From CBDDIP01 sp965279405 (GTDB lineage Bacteria; Actinomycetota; Acidimicrobiia; Acidimicrobiales; Ilumatobacteraceae): a DNA stretch of 64,000 nucleotides. The stretch's first letter is position 1. Each line of letters begins with the position of its first letter. Below, in pieces: positions 33,368 through 42,359 of the stretch. Position numbers and translations under genes: made by a program. The notes under the pieces were generated by a model. The model was not told where the DNA came from. It was given only the letters and a program-made list of their open reading frames with translations, and made no database searches. The stretch covers positions 1 to 64,000 of the forward strand of contig OZ257157.1 of assembly GCA_965279405.1 (NCBI GenBank), in the 5' to 3' direction.

Positions 33368-33997
33368 CTACAGGCCGAGGGCGAGGCCGCCGAGGGCGAG
33401 GTGGTAGGTGACCATGATCGCCACGTCGGCCCAGGGCTGGCGGCGGGCGAACTTGTCGAAGCCGAGGATGCTGTCCGAGGTGACGAAGAACGCGGCACCG
33501 ATCACCGCCGCCGCCCGCCCGGTGGCCGAGGCGACGACGAACATCGACCCGATGACCACGAGGTAGGCGGTCACCGGGATGAGCAGGGCCGGCTCCTTCG
33601 AGCGGGCACCGTCGAGCACCTGGCGGCCCACCGTGGCCATCACGAAGCCGATGACGATGATCGCCGGGAACGCCCACGACGGCTCGTCGAGCCCGGCGAC
33701 GACGCACGCCACCACGAAGGCGACGTGCCCGAGCAGGAACGACGCCAGCCCGGCGACGAACTGGTCGATCGGCGGCAGGAGGAACACGTCACCGGCCAGG
33801 CACAGCAGGAAGCCGATGACCGCGATCGCGGTCACCGAGCCTCCGTCGCCGTGGACGATGCACAGCGCACCGGCGAGCACGGTGGCCAACGGCTTGGTCG
33901 CCACCTCGAGGCTGGCGATGTTGCGGTACCGCGACCACCAGTTGCCGACGCACACGACCGCGAGGACCGCGAGCAACGCCCACGAACCGCCGTTCAC
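33368..33997 (-). CDS. YhhN-family lysoplasmalogenase-like membrane protein
   Basis: 209 residues, seven to eight membrane segments. Conserved polar spots of the YhhN/TMEM86 family are visible: TKPLATVL, CLAGDVFLL, LLGHVAFV and a C-terminal SDSILGFDKF helix. TMEM86B hydrolyses lysoplasmalogen; bacterial relatives are thought to act on similar lipids. It begins seven bases after pepA on the same strand, so it is expected to be its operon partner. Confidence 0.87.
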   Translation of the reverse strand: MNGGSWALLAVLAVVCVGNWWSRYRNIASLEVATKPLATVLAGALCIVHGDGGSVTAIAVIGFLLCLAGDVFLLPPIDQFVAGLASFLLGHVAFVVACVVAGLDEPSWAFPAIIVIGFVMATVGRQVLDGARSKEPALLIPVTAYLVVIGSMFVVASATGRAAAVIGAAFFVTSDSILGFDKFARRQPWADVAIMVTYHLALGGLALGL

Positions 33998-34004
33998 GAG
34001 CGGC

Positions 34005-35480
34005 TCAGCTGCGGAAGGAGGTGGCGAGGTCGATCATCAGGCGCGTGCCGAAGCCCGTGCCACCGCGCGACAGCCAGCCGTCGTCGCCGTCGGAGTTCAT
34101 CGTGCCGGCGATGTCGAGGTGCGCCCACGGCGTGTCGCCGACGAACTCGGCCAGGAACAGCGCGGCGATGATCGCCCCGCCGTACGGGCCGCCGACGTTC
34201 TTCATGTCGGCCACGTTGGAGTCGATGAGCTTGCGGTACGAGCGCTCCAGCGGCATCTGCCACAGCTGCTCGTCGGTGCCCGCTGCCGCGTCCTTGACCT
34301 TCGCTGCGAACGCATCGTCGTTGGAGAACACCGCAGCCATCTTCGTGCCGAGCGCGCCGAGCGCGGAGCCGGTGAGCGTGGCGATGTCGACGACCGCGTC
34401 GGGCGACTCCTCGACGGCCAGCGACAGCCCATCGGCCAGCACGAGGCGACCCTCGGCGTCGGTGTTCATGATCTCCGACGTCTTGCCGTTGCGGAACGTC
34501 AGCACGTCGCCGAGCTTCAACGCGCTGCCCGACGGCATGTTGTCGGTGCACATCAGGTAGCCGGTGACCTTGGCCTTGCACTTCAGCGCCTTCAACGTGC
34601 TCATCGTGGCGAGCACCGCAGCCGCGCCGCTCATGTCCATCTTCATCATCGCGTGCATGCCGTCGGACGGCTTGAGGCTGATGCCACCCGAGTCGTACAT
34701 CACGCCCTTGCCGACCAGCGCGAGGTGGCCGGTGGGGTTGCGCGGCGTGTAGGTCAGCTTGACGACGCGAGGCGGCTCGGTGCTGCCCTTGTTGACGCCG
34801 ACCATGCCGCCGCAGCCCATCGCCGCCAGCTGATCGCGGTTGAACACCTCGACCTGCAAGCCGGTCTCGCCGGCGATCGCCACCGCTCGATCGGCGATGA
34901 TCCGCGCCGTCATGTGCGCCGGCGGCGTGTTGGCCAGGTCGCGCGCCAACGCTGCGGCGCGAGCGGTGACGGTGCCTCGGTCGGCACCGACGCGCACGCC
35001 GGCAGCGCGCTTGTCGCCGGCGACGAGCACGAGCTGGGTCAGCGACGGGGTCGGCTTGTCGCTCTTCAACCCGCCGAACTTGTAGGACGCCAGCAGGGCT
35101 CCCTCGACCACGGCCTGCCCGGCCGTGGCACCGTCGACGCCCTCGACGTCGGGCAGCGAGGTGGCGATCGTGGCCCGCTTGCCCGCAGCGCGCACGAGCG
35201 ACGCGGCAGCGTTGCGCAGCAACTGCGCGTTCACCTTCGCCGGATCGCCAATGCCGATGGCGATCTGCGTCGGTCCCGCCGCGGCAGGCAGCACCAGCGT
35301 CTGGCCGGCCTTGCCCTCGAACCCGGCGGCGGCGAGCGCGGCACGGCTGAGGCCCAACGAACGCGGCACCGGGCCACTTGCGGCGACGGGGACGCCCACG
35401 GCATCGACGTTCTTGGGAGTGCTGCGCGCCAGCTCCACGCCGGCGATCACGGAATCGGTCATGGGGCGCAGGGTACTCAT
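34005..35480 (-). CDS. pepA: Leucyl aminopeptidase (M17)
   Basis: 491 residues. The C-terminal M17 catalytic domain carries the two-metal site: LVGKGVMYDSGGISLKPSDGMHAMMKMDMSGAAAV (Lys, Asp ligands) and NTDAEGRLVLADGLSLA (Asp, Glu, catalytic Arg), then the TLTGSALGALG stretch. It removes N-terminal residues from peptides in the cytoplasm. MTDSVIAGVE, six codons in, is an alternative start. The gene is divergent from metH with 17 bases between the two start codons, so their promoters must overlap or lie inside the genes. Confidence 0.93.
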   Translation of the reverse strand: MSTLRPMTDSVIAGVELARSTPKNVDAVGVPVAASGPVPRSLGLSRAALAAAGFEGKAGQTLVLPAAAGPTQIAIGIGDPAKVNAQLLRNAAASLVRAAGKRATIATSLPDVEGVDGATAGQAVVEGALLASYKFGGLKSDKPTPSLTQLVLVAGDKRAAGVRVGADRGTVTARAAALARDLANTPPAHMTARIIADRAVAIAGETGLQVEVFNRDQLAAMGCGGMVGVNKGSTEPPRVVKLTYTPRNPTGHLALVGKGVMYDSGGISLKPSDGMHAMMKMDMSGAAAVLATMSTLKALKCKAKVTGYLMCTDNMPSGSALKLGDVLTFRNGKTSEIMNTDAEGRLVLADGLSLAVEESPDAVVDIATLTGSALGALGTKMAAVFSNDDAFAAKVKDAAAGTDEQLWQMPLERSYRKLIDSNVADMKNVGGPYGGAIIAALFLAEFVGDTPWAHLDIAGTMNSDGDDGWLSRGGTGFGTRLMIDLATSFRS

Positions 35481-35497
35481 CGATAGCCTGGGCTGCC

Positions 35498-38400
35498 ATG
35501 ACGCGGGAGCCGTACCTGGAGGCCATTGCCGACCGGGTGATCATCTTCGACGGCGCCTTCGGCACGTTCGTGCAGGGCCTCGACCTCTCCGCCGACGACT
35601 TCGGCGGTCCGACGCTCGAAGGTTGCAACGAGATGCTGTGCCTCACGCGGCCCGACGTGATCGAGGCGATGCACCGCGCCTTCCTCGACGTCGGCGTCGA
35701 TGCGCTGGAGACGGCCACGTTCGGCAGCTTCTCGGTGGTGCTCGCCGAGTACGGCATCGCCGCCAAGACCCACGAGCTCAACGTCGCCGGCGCGCAGATC
35801 GCCCGCCGCGTCGCCGACGAGTACGAAGCCGCCGACGGCCGCTCGCGCTACGTCGCCGGCAGCATCGGGCCGGGCACCAAGCTGCCCAGCCTCGGCCACA
35901 TCAGCTTCGTCGACCTGCGCGCCGCCTACCGCGAGCAAGCCGTCGGGCTGCTCGAGGGCGGCGTCGATCTGTTCCTCATCGAGACGTGCATCGACCTGCT
36001 GCAGACGAAGGCGGCGATGCTCGGCTGTCGCGACGCGATGCGTGAGGCGGGCCGCACGATCCCGTTGCAGGTGCAGGTCAGCATGGAGACCACCGGGCGG
36101 ATGCTGATGGGCAGCGAGATCGGCGCGGTGCTCACCTCGATCATCGCCATGCGACCCGACGTGCTCGGGATCAACTGCGCCACCGGCCCGGCAGAGATGC
36201 AGGAGCACCTTCGCTACCTGTCGCAGCACTGCACCATCCCGATCAGCGTCATCCCCAACGCCGGCCTGCCGAGCGTCGTCGAGGGTCGCACCCACTACGA
36301 CCTCACACCCGAGCAGCTCGCCGAGTTCCACCGTCACCACGTGGCCGACCTCGGCGTGCGCGTCGTCGGCGGTTGCTGCGGAACGACGCCTGAGCACCTG
36401 CGCCAGGTGGTCGAGGCGGTGCGTGCCGCCGAGCCGGCGCAGCGCACGCCGGTGTTCGAGCCGAGCGTCACCTCGATCTACAGCCCGGTCACGTTCCAGC
36501 AGGACGCCAGCTTCCTGATCATCGGCGAGCGCACCAACGCCAACGGGTCGAAGGCGTTCCGCGACGCGATGCTGAACACCGACTGGGACGCATGCACGAA
36601 GATCGCCATCGAGCAGGTGCGCGAAGGCGCTCACGTGCTCGACGTGTGCGTCGACTACGTCGCCCGCGACGGCACGCAGGACATGCACGAGATCGCCAGC
36701 CGCTTCGCCACCCAGGCCAGCGTGCCGCTCGTGCTCGACAGCACCGAACCGCAGGTGATGGAAGCCGGGCTGATGCACATCGGCGGCCGCGCCATCCTCA
36801 ACTCGGCCAACCTCGAGGACGGCGAGCTGCCCGGCAGCCGCCTCGACCGAGTCTTCTCGTTGGCCCGCGACTACGGCGCCGCGGTGATCTGCCTCCTCAT
36901 CGACGAACGCGGCCAGGCGCGCGACGTCGAGTGGAAGATGGAGATCGCTCACCGCATCCACGAGATCGCCACCGAGCGCTACGGACTGTCGTCGAACGAC
37001 CTGATCTTCGACGCGCTCACCTTCCCGCTGTCGACCGGCGACGACGATCTGCGCCGCGACGCGATGTACACCATCGAGGCGATCAAGCGGATCAAGTCGG
37101 AGATCCCCGGCGCGCACACGACCCTCGGAGTCAGCAACGTCAGCTTCGGTCTCTCGCCCGCGGCGCGCCACGTGCTCAACAGCGTGTTCCTCCACGAGGC
37201 GGTGCAGGCCGGTCTCGACTCGGCGATCGTGCACGCGGCGAAGATCGTGCCGCTCAACAAGATCGCTCAGGAGCAGCTCGACGTGTGCATGGACCTCGTC
37301 TACGACCGCCGCCGCCCGGGCTACGACCCGCTGCAGCAGCTGCTCGAGGTCTTCGCCGACGTGAAGAGCGTGAAGGCCGTGAAGGAGGACCGCACCGACT
37401 GGCCGGTCGCCGAGCGGCTGAAGCACCGCATCATCGACGGTGAGCGCGACGGTCTGAGCGCCGAGCTCGACGAGGCGATGGCGTCGGGCATGCCCGCGCT
37501 GGCGATCGTCAACGACGTGCTGCTCGACGGCATGCGCGTCGTCGGCGACCTGTTCGGCAGCGGGCAGATGCAGCTGCCGTTCGTGCTGCAGAGCGCGGAG
37601 ACGATGAAGACCGCGGTGGCCTACCTGGAGCCGTTCATGGAGCGCGTCGAGGGCGCGGACTCGTCGAAGGGTCGCCTCGTGCTCGCCACGGTGAAGGGTG
37701 ACGTGCACGACATCGGCAAGAACCTCGTCGACATCATCTGCACGAACAACGGCTACGAGGTGCACAACATCGGCATCAAGGTGCCGATCAGCGAGATGGT
37801 GGCGAAGGTCAAGGAGGTCGACGCCGACGCACTCGGGATGAGCGGCCTGCTCGTGAAGAGCACGCTGATCATGCGCGAGAACCTGCAGGAGCTGAACCAG
37901 CTCGGTCTTGCGGAGATCCCGGTGCTGCTCGGTGGGGCGGCGCTGACCCGCAGCTACGTCGAGCGCGACCTGCGCGAGGTCTACGAGGGCCGCCTGTTCT
38001 ACGGCCGCGACGCGTTCGAGGGCTTGCACACGCTCGACAAGCTGATGTCGATGAAGCGCTCCGGTGTGGTGGACGCGGACTTCGGTCGAGTGCCGACGGG
38101 TCGCGTGCTGCCGGCGCGCACCGGTGGCAGCAACGAGGCGCCGGTCGACCTGCCCCGCCGCTCCCCCGACGTCGCCGACGACAACACCGTCTTCGTGCCG
38201 CCGTTCCTCGGCAGTCGTGTGGTGAAGGGCCTCTCGCTCGACGAGATCGCCGCCTACATCAACGAGACGGCGCTCTTCCGCAACCAGTGGCAGTTCCGCC
38301 CGGAGTCGCGTGCCGACGGCACCGTCGAGTCCGACGAGGAGTTCAAGGACCGCATCCGTCCGATGCTGCGCGCTCAGCTCGCCGCAGCGAAGGCCGCCGG

Positions 38401-38998
38401 CGTGCTCGTGCCGCAACTCGTCTACGGCTACTTCGCGGCGAACGGCGACGGCGACGACCTCGTCGTGTGGGCCGACGCCGACCGCTCAGCGGAGATCGCC
38501 CGATTCCACTACCCGCGACAGAAGACGGCGCCGTTCCTGTGCATCGCCGATTTCTTCCGTCCGATCGAGTCGGGCACGGTCGACTACGCCGCGTTCCACA
38601 TCGTCACGATGGGTGCGCCGGTCAGCGAGGCGGCGGCCGAGCTGTTCGCCGCCAACAAGTACCAGGACTACCTGATGCTGCACGGCATCGGCGTCGAGAT
38701 GGCCGAGGCCCTGGCGGAGATGTGGCACCACCGCATCCGCACCGAGTGGGGCTTCGTCGACGAGGACGGCCCGTCACTCGGCGGCCTGTTCCGCCAGCAG
38801 TACCGCGGCGGCCGCTACTCGTGGGGCTACCCGGCGTGCCCCGATCTCGAGGACAACGCCAAGGTCGCCGCACTGCTCGGCGCCGAGCGCTTGGGCATCG
38901 AGGTCAACGAGGAGACCGGCTGGCAGTACCAACCGGAGCAGACGACGTCGGCACTCATCTGCCACCACCCGCAGTCCAAGTACTTCGTCGCTCGCTGA
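35498..38998 (+). CDS. metH: Cobalamin-dependent methionine synthase
   Basis: 1166 residues with all four MetH modules in order: homocysteine domain (zinc cysteines in GINCATGP and VGGCCGTT), methyltetrahydrofolate/pterin domain (SFLIIGERTNANGSKAF onward), cobalamin domain with the axial histidine in DVHDIGKN, and the C-terminal reactivation domain ending in YSWGYPACPDLEDN, which binds S-adenosylmethionine. Methyl groups pass from methyltetrahydrofolate through B12 to homocysteine. ATG at 35498 starts at the family position. No B12 riboswitch fits in the 17-base gap to pepA. Confidence 0.96.
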   Translation: MTREPYLEAIADRVIIFDGAFGTFVQGLDLSADDFGGPTLEGCNEMLCLTRPDVIEAMHRAFLDVGVDALETATFGSFSVVLAEYGIAAKTHELNVAGAQIARRVADEYEAADGRSRYVAGSIGPGTKLPSLGHISFVDLRAAYREQAVGLLEGGVDLFLIETCIDLLQTKAAMLGCRDAMREAGRTIPLQVQVSMETTGRMLMGSEIGAVLTSIIAMRPDVLGINCATGPAEMQEHLRYLSQHCTIPISVIPNAGLPSVVEGRTHYDLTPEQLAEFHRHHVADLGVRVVGGCCGTTPEHLRQVVEAVRAAEPAQRTPVFEPSVTSIYSPVTFQQDASFLIIGERTNANGSKAFRDAMLNTDWDACTKIAIEQVREGAHVLDVCVDYVARDGTQDMHEIASRFATQASVPLVLDSTEPQVMEAGLMHIGGRAILNSANLEDGELPGSRLDRVFSLARDYGAAVICLLIDERGQARDVEWKMEIAHRIHEIATERYGLSSNDLIFDALTFPLSTGDDDLRRDAMYTIEAIKRIKSEIPGAHTTLGVSNVSFGLSPAARHVLNSVFLHEAVQAGLDSAIVHAAKIVPLNKIAQEQLDVCMDLVYDRRRPGYDPLQQLLEVFADVKSVKAVKEDRTDWPVAERLKHRIIDGERDGLSAELDEAMASGMPALAIVNDVLLDGMRVVGDLFGSGQMQLPFVLQSAETMKTAVAYLEPFMERVEGADSSKGRLVLATVKGDVHDIGKNLVDIICTNNGYEVHNIGIKVPISEMVAKVKEVDADALGMSGLLVKSTLIMRENLQELNQLGLAEIPVLLGGAALTRSYVERDLREVYEGRLFYGRDAFEGLHTLDKLMSMKRSGVVDADFGRVPTGRVLPARTGGSNEAPVDLPRRSPDVADDNTVFVPPFLGSRVVKGLSLDEIAAYINETALFRNQWQFRPESRADGTVESDEEFKDRIRPMLRAQLAAAKAAGVLVPQLVYGYFAANGDGDDLVVWADADRSAEIARFHYPRQKTAPFLCIADFFRPIESGTVDYAAFHIVTMGAPVSEAAAELFAANKYQDYLMLHGIGVEMAEALAEMWHHRIRTEWGFVDEDGPSLGGLFRQQYRGGRYSWGYPACPDLEDNAKVAALLGAERLGIEVNEETGWQYQPEQTTSALICHHPQSKYFVAR

Positions 38999-39098
38999 CG
39001 CGCACCAACTGCGAACACGCCGTGTTCGGCCCTCTTACCGTCTTCTCACCTCCTTGCCGTAGCGTGATGCGAACCGTTCTCATCCCGCCCCCGTAAGG

Positions 39099-39845
39099 AT
39101 GCACATGTCGAAGCGCACGAAGATCATCATCGGTGTTGCCGCCGTCCCCGTTCTGGCCGTTGCGGCCTTCCTGATCTGGTTCTTCGTGATCAAGGAAGAT
39201 GCGCCGAAGAAGCTCGACGAGGGAGACGTGGACGTTGCCCTCGACGGCACGACGACCACGGTGGGCGGCACGACCGGAGGCACCGTTCCCGATGCGACGA
39301 CCGTGAGCGGACCGCTCACCGACGCCACCGGCACCTGGACGCTCGCTTCCGCCGACTCGACGGTCGGCTACCGCGTCAAGGAGACGCTGGCCGGGCTCGA
39401 CACCGAGGGAGCCGGCCGCACCAACTCGGTCACCGGCAGCCTGACCATCGACGGCACCACGGCCACCGCCGGCGAGTTCACCGTCGACATGGCCACCTTC
39501 GAGAGCGACGACAGCCGGCGCGACGGCCAGTTCAACGGGCGAATCATGTCGGTCGACGAGTTCCCGACGGGCACGTTCGTGCTCACCCAGCCGATCGACT
39601 TCGGCACGATCCCCGCCGACGGCGAGTCGATCACCGTGTCGGCCACCGGCGACCTCACCCTGCACGGCGTGACCAAGAGCGTCACCTTCGACCTCACGGC
39701 GAAGACGACGAACGGCCGCATCGGCGTGCTCGGCAACATCACCGTGGTCTTCGCCGACTACGGCATCCCCAACCCCTCGAACGGTTTCGCCGAGACCGGT
39801 GACGACGGCCTGCTCGAGTTCGTCCTCGTCTTCGACCGCGCCTGA
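39099..39845 (+). CDS. Membrane-anchored YceI-family protein
   Basis: 248 residues. A short basic start is followed by one membrane segment (IIIGVAAVPVLAVAAFLIWFFVI), a 40-residue Thr/Gly/Asp linker, and a YceI lipocalin-like domain (about 78-248: GTWTLASADSTVGYRVKE, SDDSRRDGQFNGRIMSVDEFPTGTFVL, GDLTLHGVTKSVTFDL). YceI domains bind isoprenoid-type lipids such as polyprenyl chains. A second ATG two codons in is an alternative. The domain should sit outside the membrane. A hairpin begins just after the stop. Confidence 0.88.
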   Translation: MHMSKRTKIIIGVAAVPVLAVAAFLIWFFVIKEDAPKKLDEGDVDVALDGTTTTVGGTTGGTVPDATTVSGPLTDATGTWTLASADSTVGYRVKETLAGLDTEGAGRTNSVTGSLTIDGTTATAGEFTVDMATFESDDSRRDGQFNGRIMSVDEFPTGTFVLTQPIDFGTIPADGESITVSATGDLTLHGVTKSVTFDLTAKTTNGRIGVLGNITVVFADYGIPNPSNGFAETGDDGLLEFVLVFDRA

Positions 39846-39852
39846 TCCGGCG

Positions 39853-39900
39853 AACTGGCCAGCGCCAGAAGCGCACGTCGCGTTCTGGCGCTGACCGGTT
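39853..39900. terminator. Hairpin between convergent YceI and DUF6069 genes
   Basis: Arms 39853-39870 and 39883-39900 read AACTGGCCAGCGCCAGAA and TTCTGGCGCTGACCGGTT and pair with two mismatches around a 12-base GC-rich loop. It begins eight bases after the YceI stop and reaches the stop codon of the minus-strand gene at 39900-39902. No T-tract. It would serve both convergent transcripts. Confidence 0.7.
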
Positions 39901-40331
39901 CAGCGGTGGTCGGCGAGACGGCGGGCGATCGTCGGGATGATGATCGCCGCAGCGACGAGGTGGGTTGCGATCAACAGCACGCGAGTGCCGCCTGCCGCAT
40001 CGGCGGTGGCGTCGGGGATCAGTGACAGGGCCGTCAGCACGGCCGTGGTCACGACGAAGGTGCGCTGCGGGCGAGTCGCACGGCGGCGCAGGATGGCGGC
40101 GATGCCGATGCCGAGCAGCGCTCCGACGAACGTCAGCATGGCGAACCCGGCCACCGGGATCGCTTCGCCGGCGACGTCCACGCTGACACCGGCGCCGTGA
40201 ACGGCACCGACGAGGGCGAGGTTGGCAACGGCGGCGACGAGCCCGCCGATGAGGCCGGCGCGGACGTAGCGACCGTTCGACGTGCCGGTGACGGCGGGAA
40301 CCTGCGTTGCGGGGAACGTGGTGGTGCTCAT
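39900..40331 (-). CDS. DUF6069-family small membrane protein
   Basis: 143 residues, four membrane segments after a 25-residue Thr/Pro-rich start. The order of features (GGLVAAVANLALVGAV; IPVAGFAMLTFVGALLGIGIAA; RPQRTFVVTTAVLTALSLIPDA; ATHLVAAAIIIPTIARRLA) fits DUF6069 proteins of actinobacteria, which have no assigned role. The ATG at 40331 is preceded by GAAAGGACACGATC, a good ribosome-binding site. The 230 bases upstream to the ABC transporter stop hold no other gene that I see. Confidence 0.75.
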   Translation of the reverse strand: MSTTTFPATQVPAVTGTSNGRYVRAGLIGGLVAAVANLALVGAVHGAGVSVDVAGEAIPVAGFAMLTFVGALLGIGIAAILRRRATRPQRTFVVTTAVLTALSLIPDATADAAGGTRVLLIATHLVAAAIIIPTIARRLADHR

Positions 40332-40561
40332 GATCGTGTCCTTTCGGGCGGACCGGCTCGGTGCCGGTTCTCATCAGGACAACGAACGGGCTTTGCCCCA
40401 GATCGACACGCGCACAAAGAAATCTCGATCCGGTTCGGTCGACCGTGGCGACCGACGTGTTCGCTCCAGAGATCGGTCAGGTTTCCCGGCGCGGCGCGCA
40501 GGCGAACCTGTCGCCTCAGAAATCGCGATCTGTTGCCGAGTGCGGGATCAGATCGTCGGAT

Positions 40562-42358
40562 TCATTGGCCGGCGACGGGCTGCGACCTTGCCCAGGCGGA
40601 CGAGAGCGCGGCGTAGCGGCCGCCGAGGGCGACCAGTTCGTCGTGGGTGCCGAGCTCGACGAGGCGGGCGTGGTCGATGACGGCGATGCGATCGGCTCGG
40701 CGCACGGTGCTCAACCGGTGGGCAACGACGATGACGGTGCGGCCCGTCATCAACTGCTCCAGCGCGTGCTCGACGACGGCTTCCGTGCCGGGGTCGAGGT
40801 TGCTGGTGGCCTCATCGAGGACGAGCACCGCCGGATCCACCAGCGCAGCGCGTGCCAACGAGACGAGCTGGCGCTCGCCGGCCGACAGGCGTGAGCCGCG
40901 CTCGCGCACCTCGGTGTCGAGTCCCTCGGGGAAGTCGAGGAACCGCTCGAGCACGCCGATCGTGTTGAGCGCCTCGGCGACCTCCGCGTCGGTGGCCTCG
41001 GTGCGGGCGACGCGGATGTTGTCGAGGATCGTCCCGCCGAACAGGAAGCCCTCCTGCGGCACCACCACGACGCGCTCGCGCAACGAGTGCAGCGACGCCA
41101 GCCGAACGTCGACCTCGCCGTAGGTCACCGTGCCGGACGTCGGGTCGTAGAGGCGCGACATCAGCTTGGCCAGCGAGCTCTTGCCGGCACCGGTGGGACC
41201 GACCAGCGCGAGGCGTTCGCCGTGAGCGACGGAGATCGAGACGTCCTTGAGCGCCGGGCGCTCGGAGCCCTCGTAGGCGAACGTCACGTGATGGGCGACG
41301 AGGTCGCCGGTGCGCGGCAGGTCGACCGGGTGTGGGTGCTCGGCGACGTCGGGCACGTTGTCGATCAGCTGGTACAGCTTGTGCAGCGCAGCGGCCGCGC
41401 TCTGGACCGTGTTGTACAGCTGCGACAGCTGCTGCACCGGGTCGAACAGGTTGGCCAGCCACAGCACGAAGGCGATCACCGTGCCGACGGACACCGCGTC
41501 GGCGTGCACCATCCACCCACCGACGCCGACGATCAGCGCGATCGAGAACACGCCGACGAACTCGACGAGACCGAAGTACCACGTGCTGATCCGCACCGTG
41601 TGCAGGTTCGCCGCGTAGAGCGTGCGGTTGGACTTGTAGAAGCGGCGGGTCTGCTCATCCTGGCGGTGGTACGCCTGGATGACGCGCACCCCGGAGATGC
41701 CCTCCTGCAACGCGGACAGGTTCTGCCCGACCTTCTCGCGCACGTCGAGGTAGGCCTTGTTCGACTGCCGCTGGAAGCGGATGGACGCGACGATCAGCAC
41801 CGGCATCACGGCGAGCACGACGAGGGTCAGCTGCCAGCTGATCGCCACCATCACGATCAGCGTGATCAGCAGCAGCAGCGCAGCGGAGATGAACTGCAGC
41901 AGACCCCACTGGATCAGCTCGCCCATGCTCTCGATGTCGGCCGTCATGCGCGACACGAGCACGCCTGCCTTGTTCCGATCGAAGTACGCCATCGACTGCG
42001 CCTGCAAGCGCTCGAAGACGCGCACGCGCAGGTCGCGCAGGAAGCCCTCGCCGGCGATGTTGATGAACAGGTACTGCTGGCGGCCGACGATGTAGTTGAC
42101 GACGACGATGACGACGTAGATGACGATCACCGTGTTGAGCACCGAGGCGTTGTGCTCCGACAGGCCGTGGTCGCTGGCGATGCGCACGAGCAACGGCCCG
42201 GCGACGGTGCACAGCGTGGAGAGGGTGACGAAGATCATCGCCTTCCACACCGAGCTGCGGTACGGCTTGGCGAACTCGAGCGAGCGACGCATCACCGCGC
42301 CGGTCTGCGAACGGTCGAGCCGGTCCTCGTCTGTCAGGCCTGCGCCCATCCCCCACAT
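40562..42358 (-). CDS. ABC exporter half-transporter, catalytic-site subunit
   Basis: 598 residues: six membrane helices (about 40-330) then an ATPase domain. Walker A is GPTGAGKSS, Walker B VLVLDEATSNLD with the catalytic glutamate, but the signature reads LSAGERQ instead of LSGGQ. The ATG at 42358 lies one base after the stop of the partner gene, so both are made together and form a heterodimer. In such pairs the intact Walker B of one chain works with the intact signature of the other; here this chain contributes the intact Walker B. Multidrug or lipid export is usual for the family; substrate unknown. Confidence 0.9.
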   Translation of the reverse strand: MWGMGAGLTDEDRLDRSQTGAVMRRSLEFAKPYRSSVWKAMIFVTLSTLCTVAGPLLVRIASDHGLSEHNASVLNTVIVIYVVIVVVNYIVGRQQYLFINIAGEGFLRDLRVRVFERLQAQSMAYFDRNKAGVLVSRMTADIESMGELIQWGLLQFISAALLLLITLIVMVAISWQLTLVVLAVMPVLIVASIRFQRQSNKAYLDVREKVGQNLSALQEGISGVRVIQAYHRQDEQTRRFYKSNRTLYAANLHTVRISTWYFGLVEFVGVFSIALIVGVGGWMVHADAVSVGTVIAFVLWLANLFDPVQQLSQLYNTVQSAAAALHKLYQLIDNVPDVAEHPHPVDLPRTGDLVAHHVTFAYEGSERPALKDVSISVAHGERLALVGPTGAGKSSLAKLMSRLYDPTSGTVTYGEVDVRLASLHSLRERVVVVPQEGFLFGGTILDNIRVARTEATDAEVAEALNTIGVLERFLDFPEGLDTEVRERGSRLSAGERQLVSLARAALVDPAVLVLDEATSNLDPGTEAVVEHALEQLMTGRTVIVVAHRLSTVRRADRIAVIDHARLVELGTHDELVALGGRYAALSSAWARSQPVAGQ

Positions 42359-42359
42359 G

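Noticed and set aside
35481..35497. Cobalamin riboswitch upstream of metH
   Set aside because: Only 17 bases separate the metH and pepA start codons, too short for a riboswitch.
35477..38416. 979-residue minus-strand open frame opposite metH
   Set aside because: Composition is that of a codon-mirrored shadow; metH on the plus strand has all four known domains.
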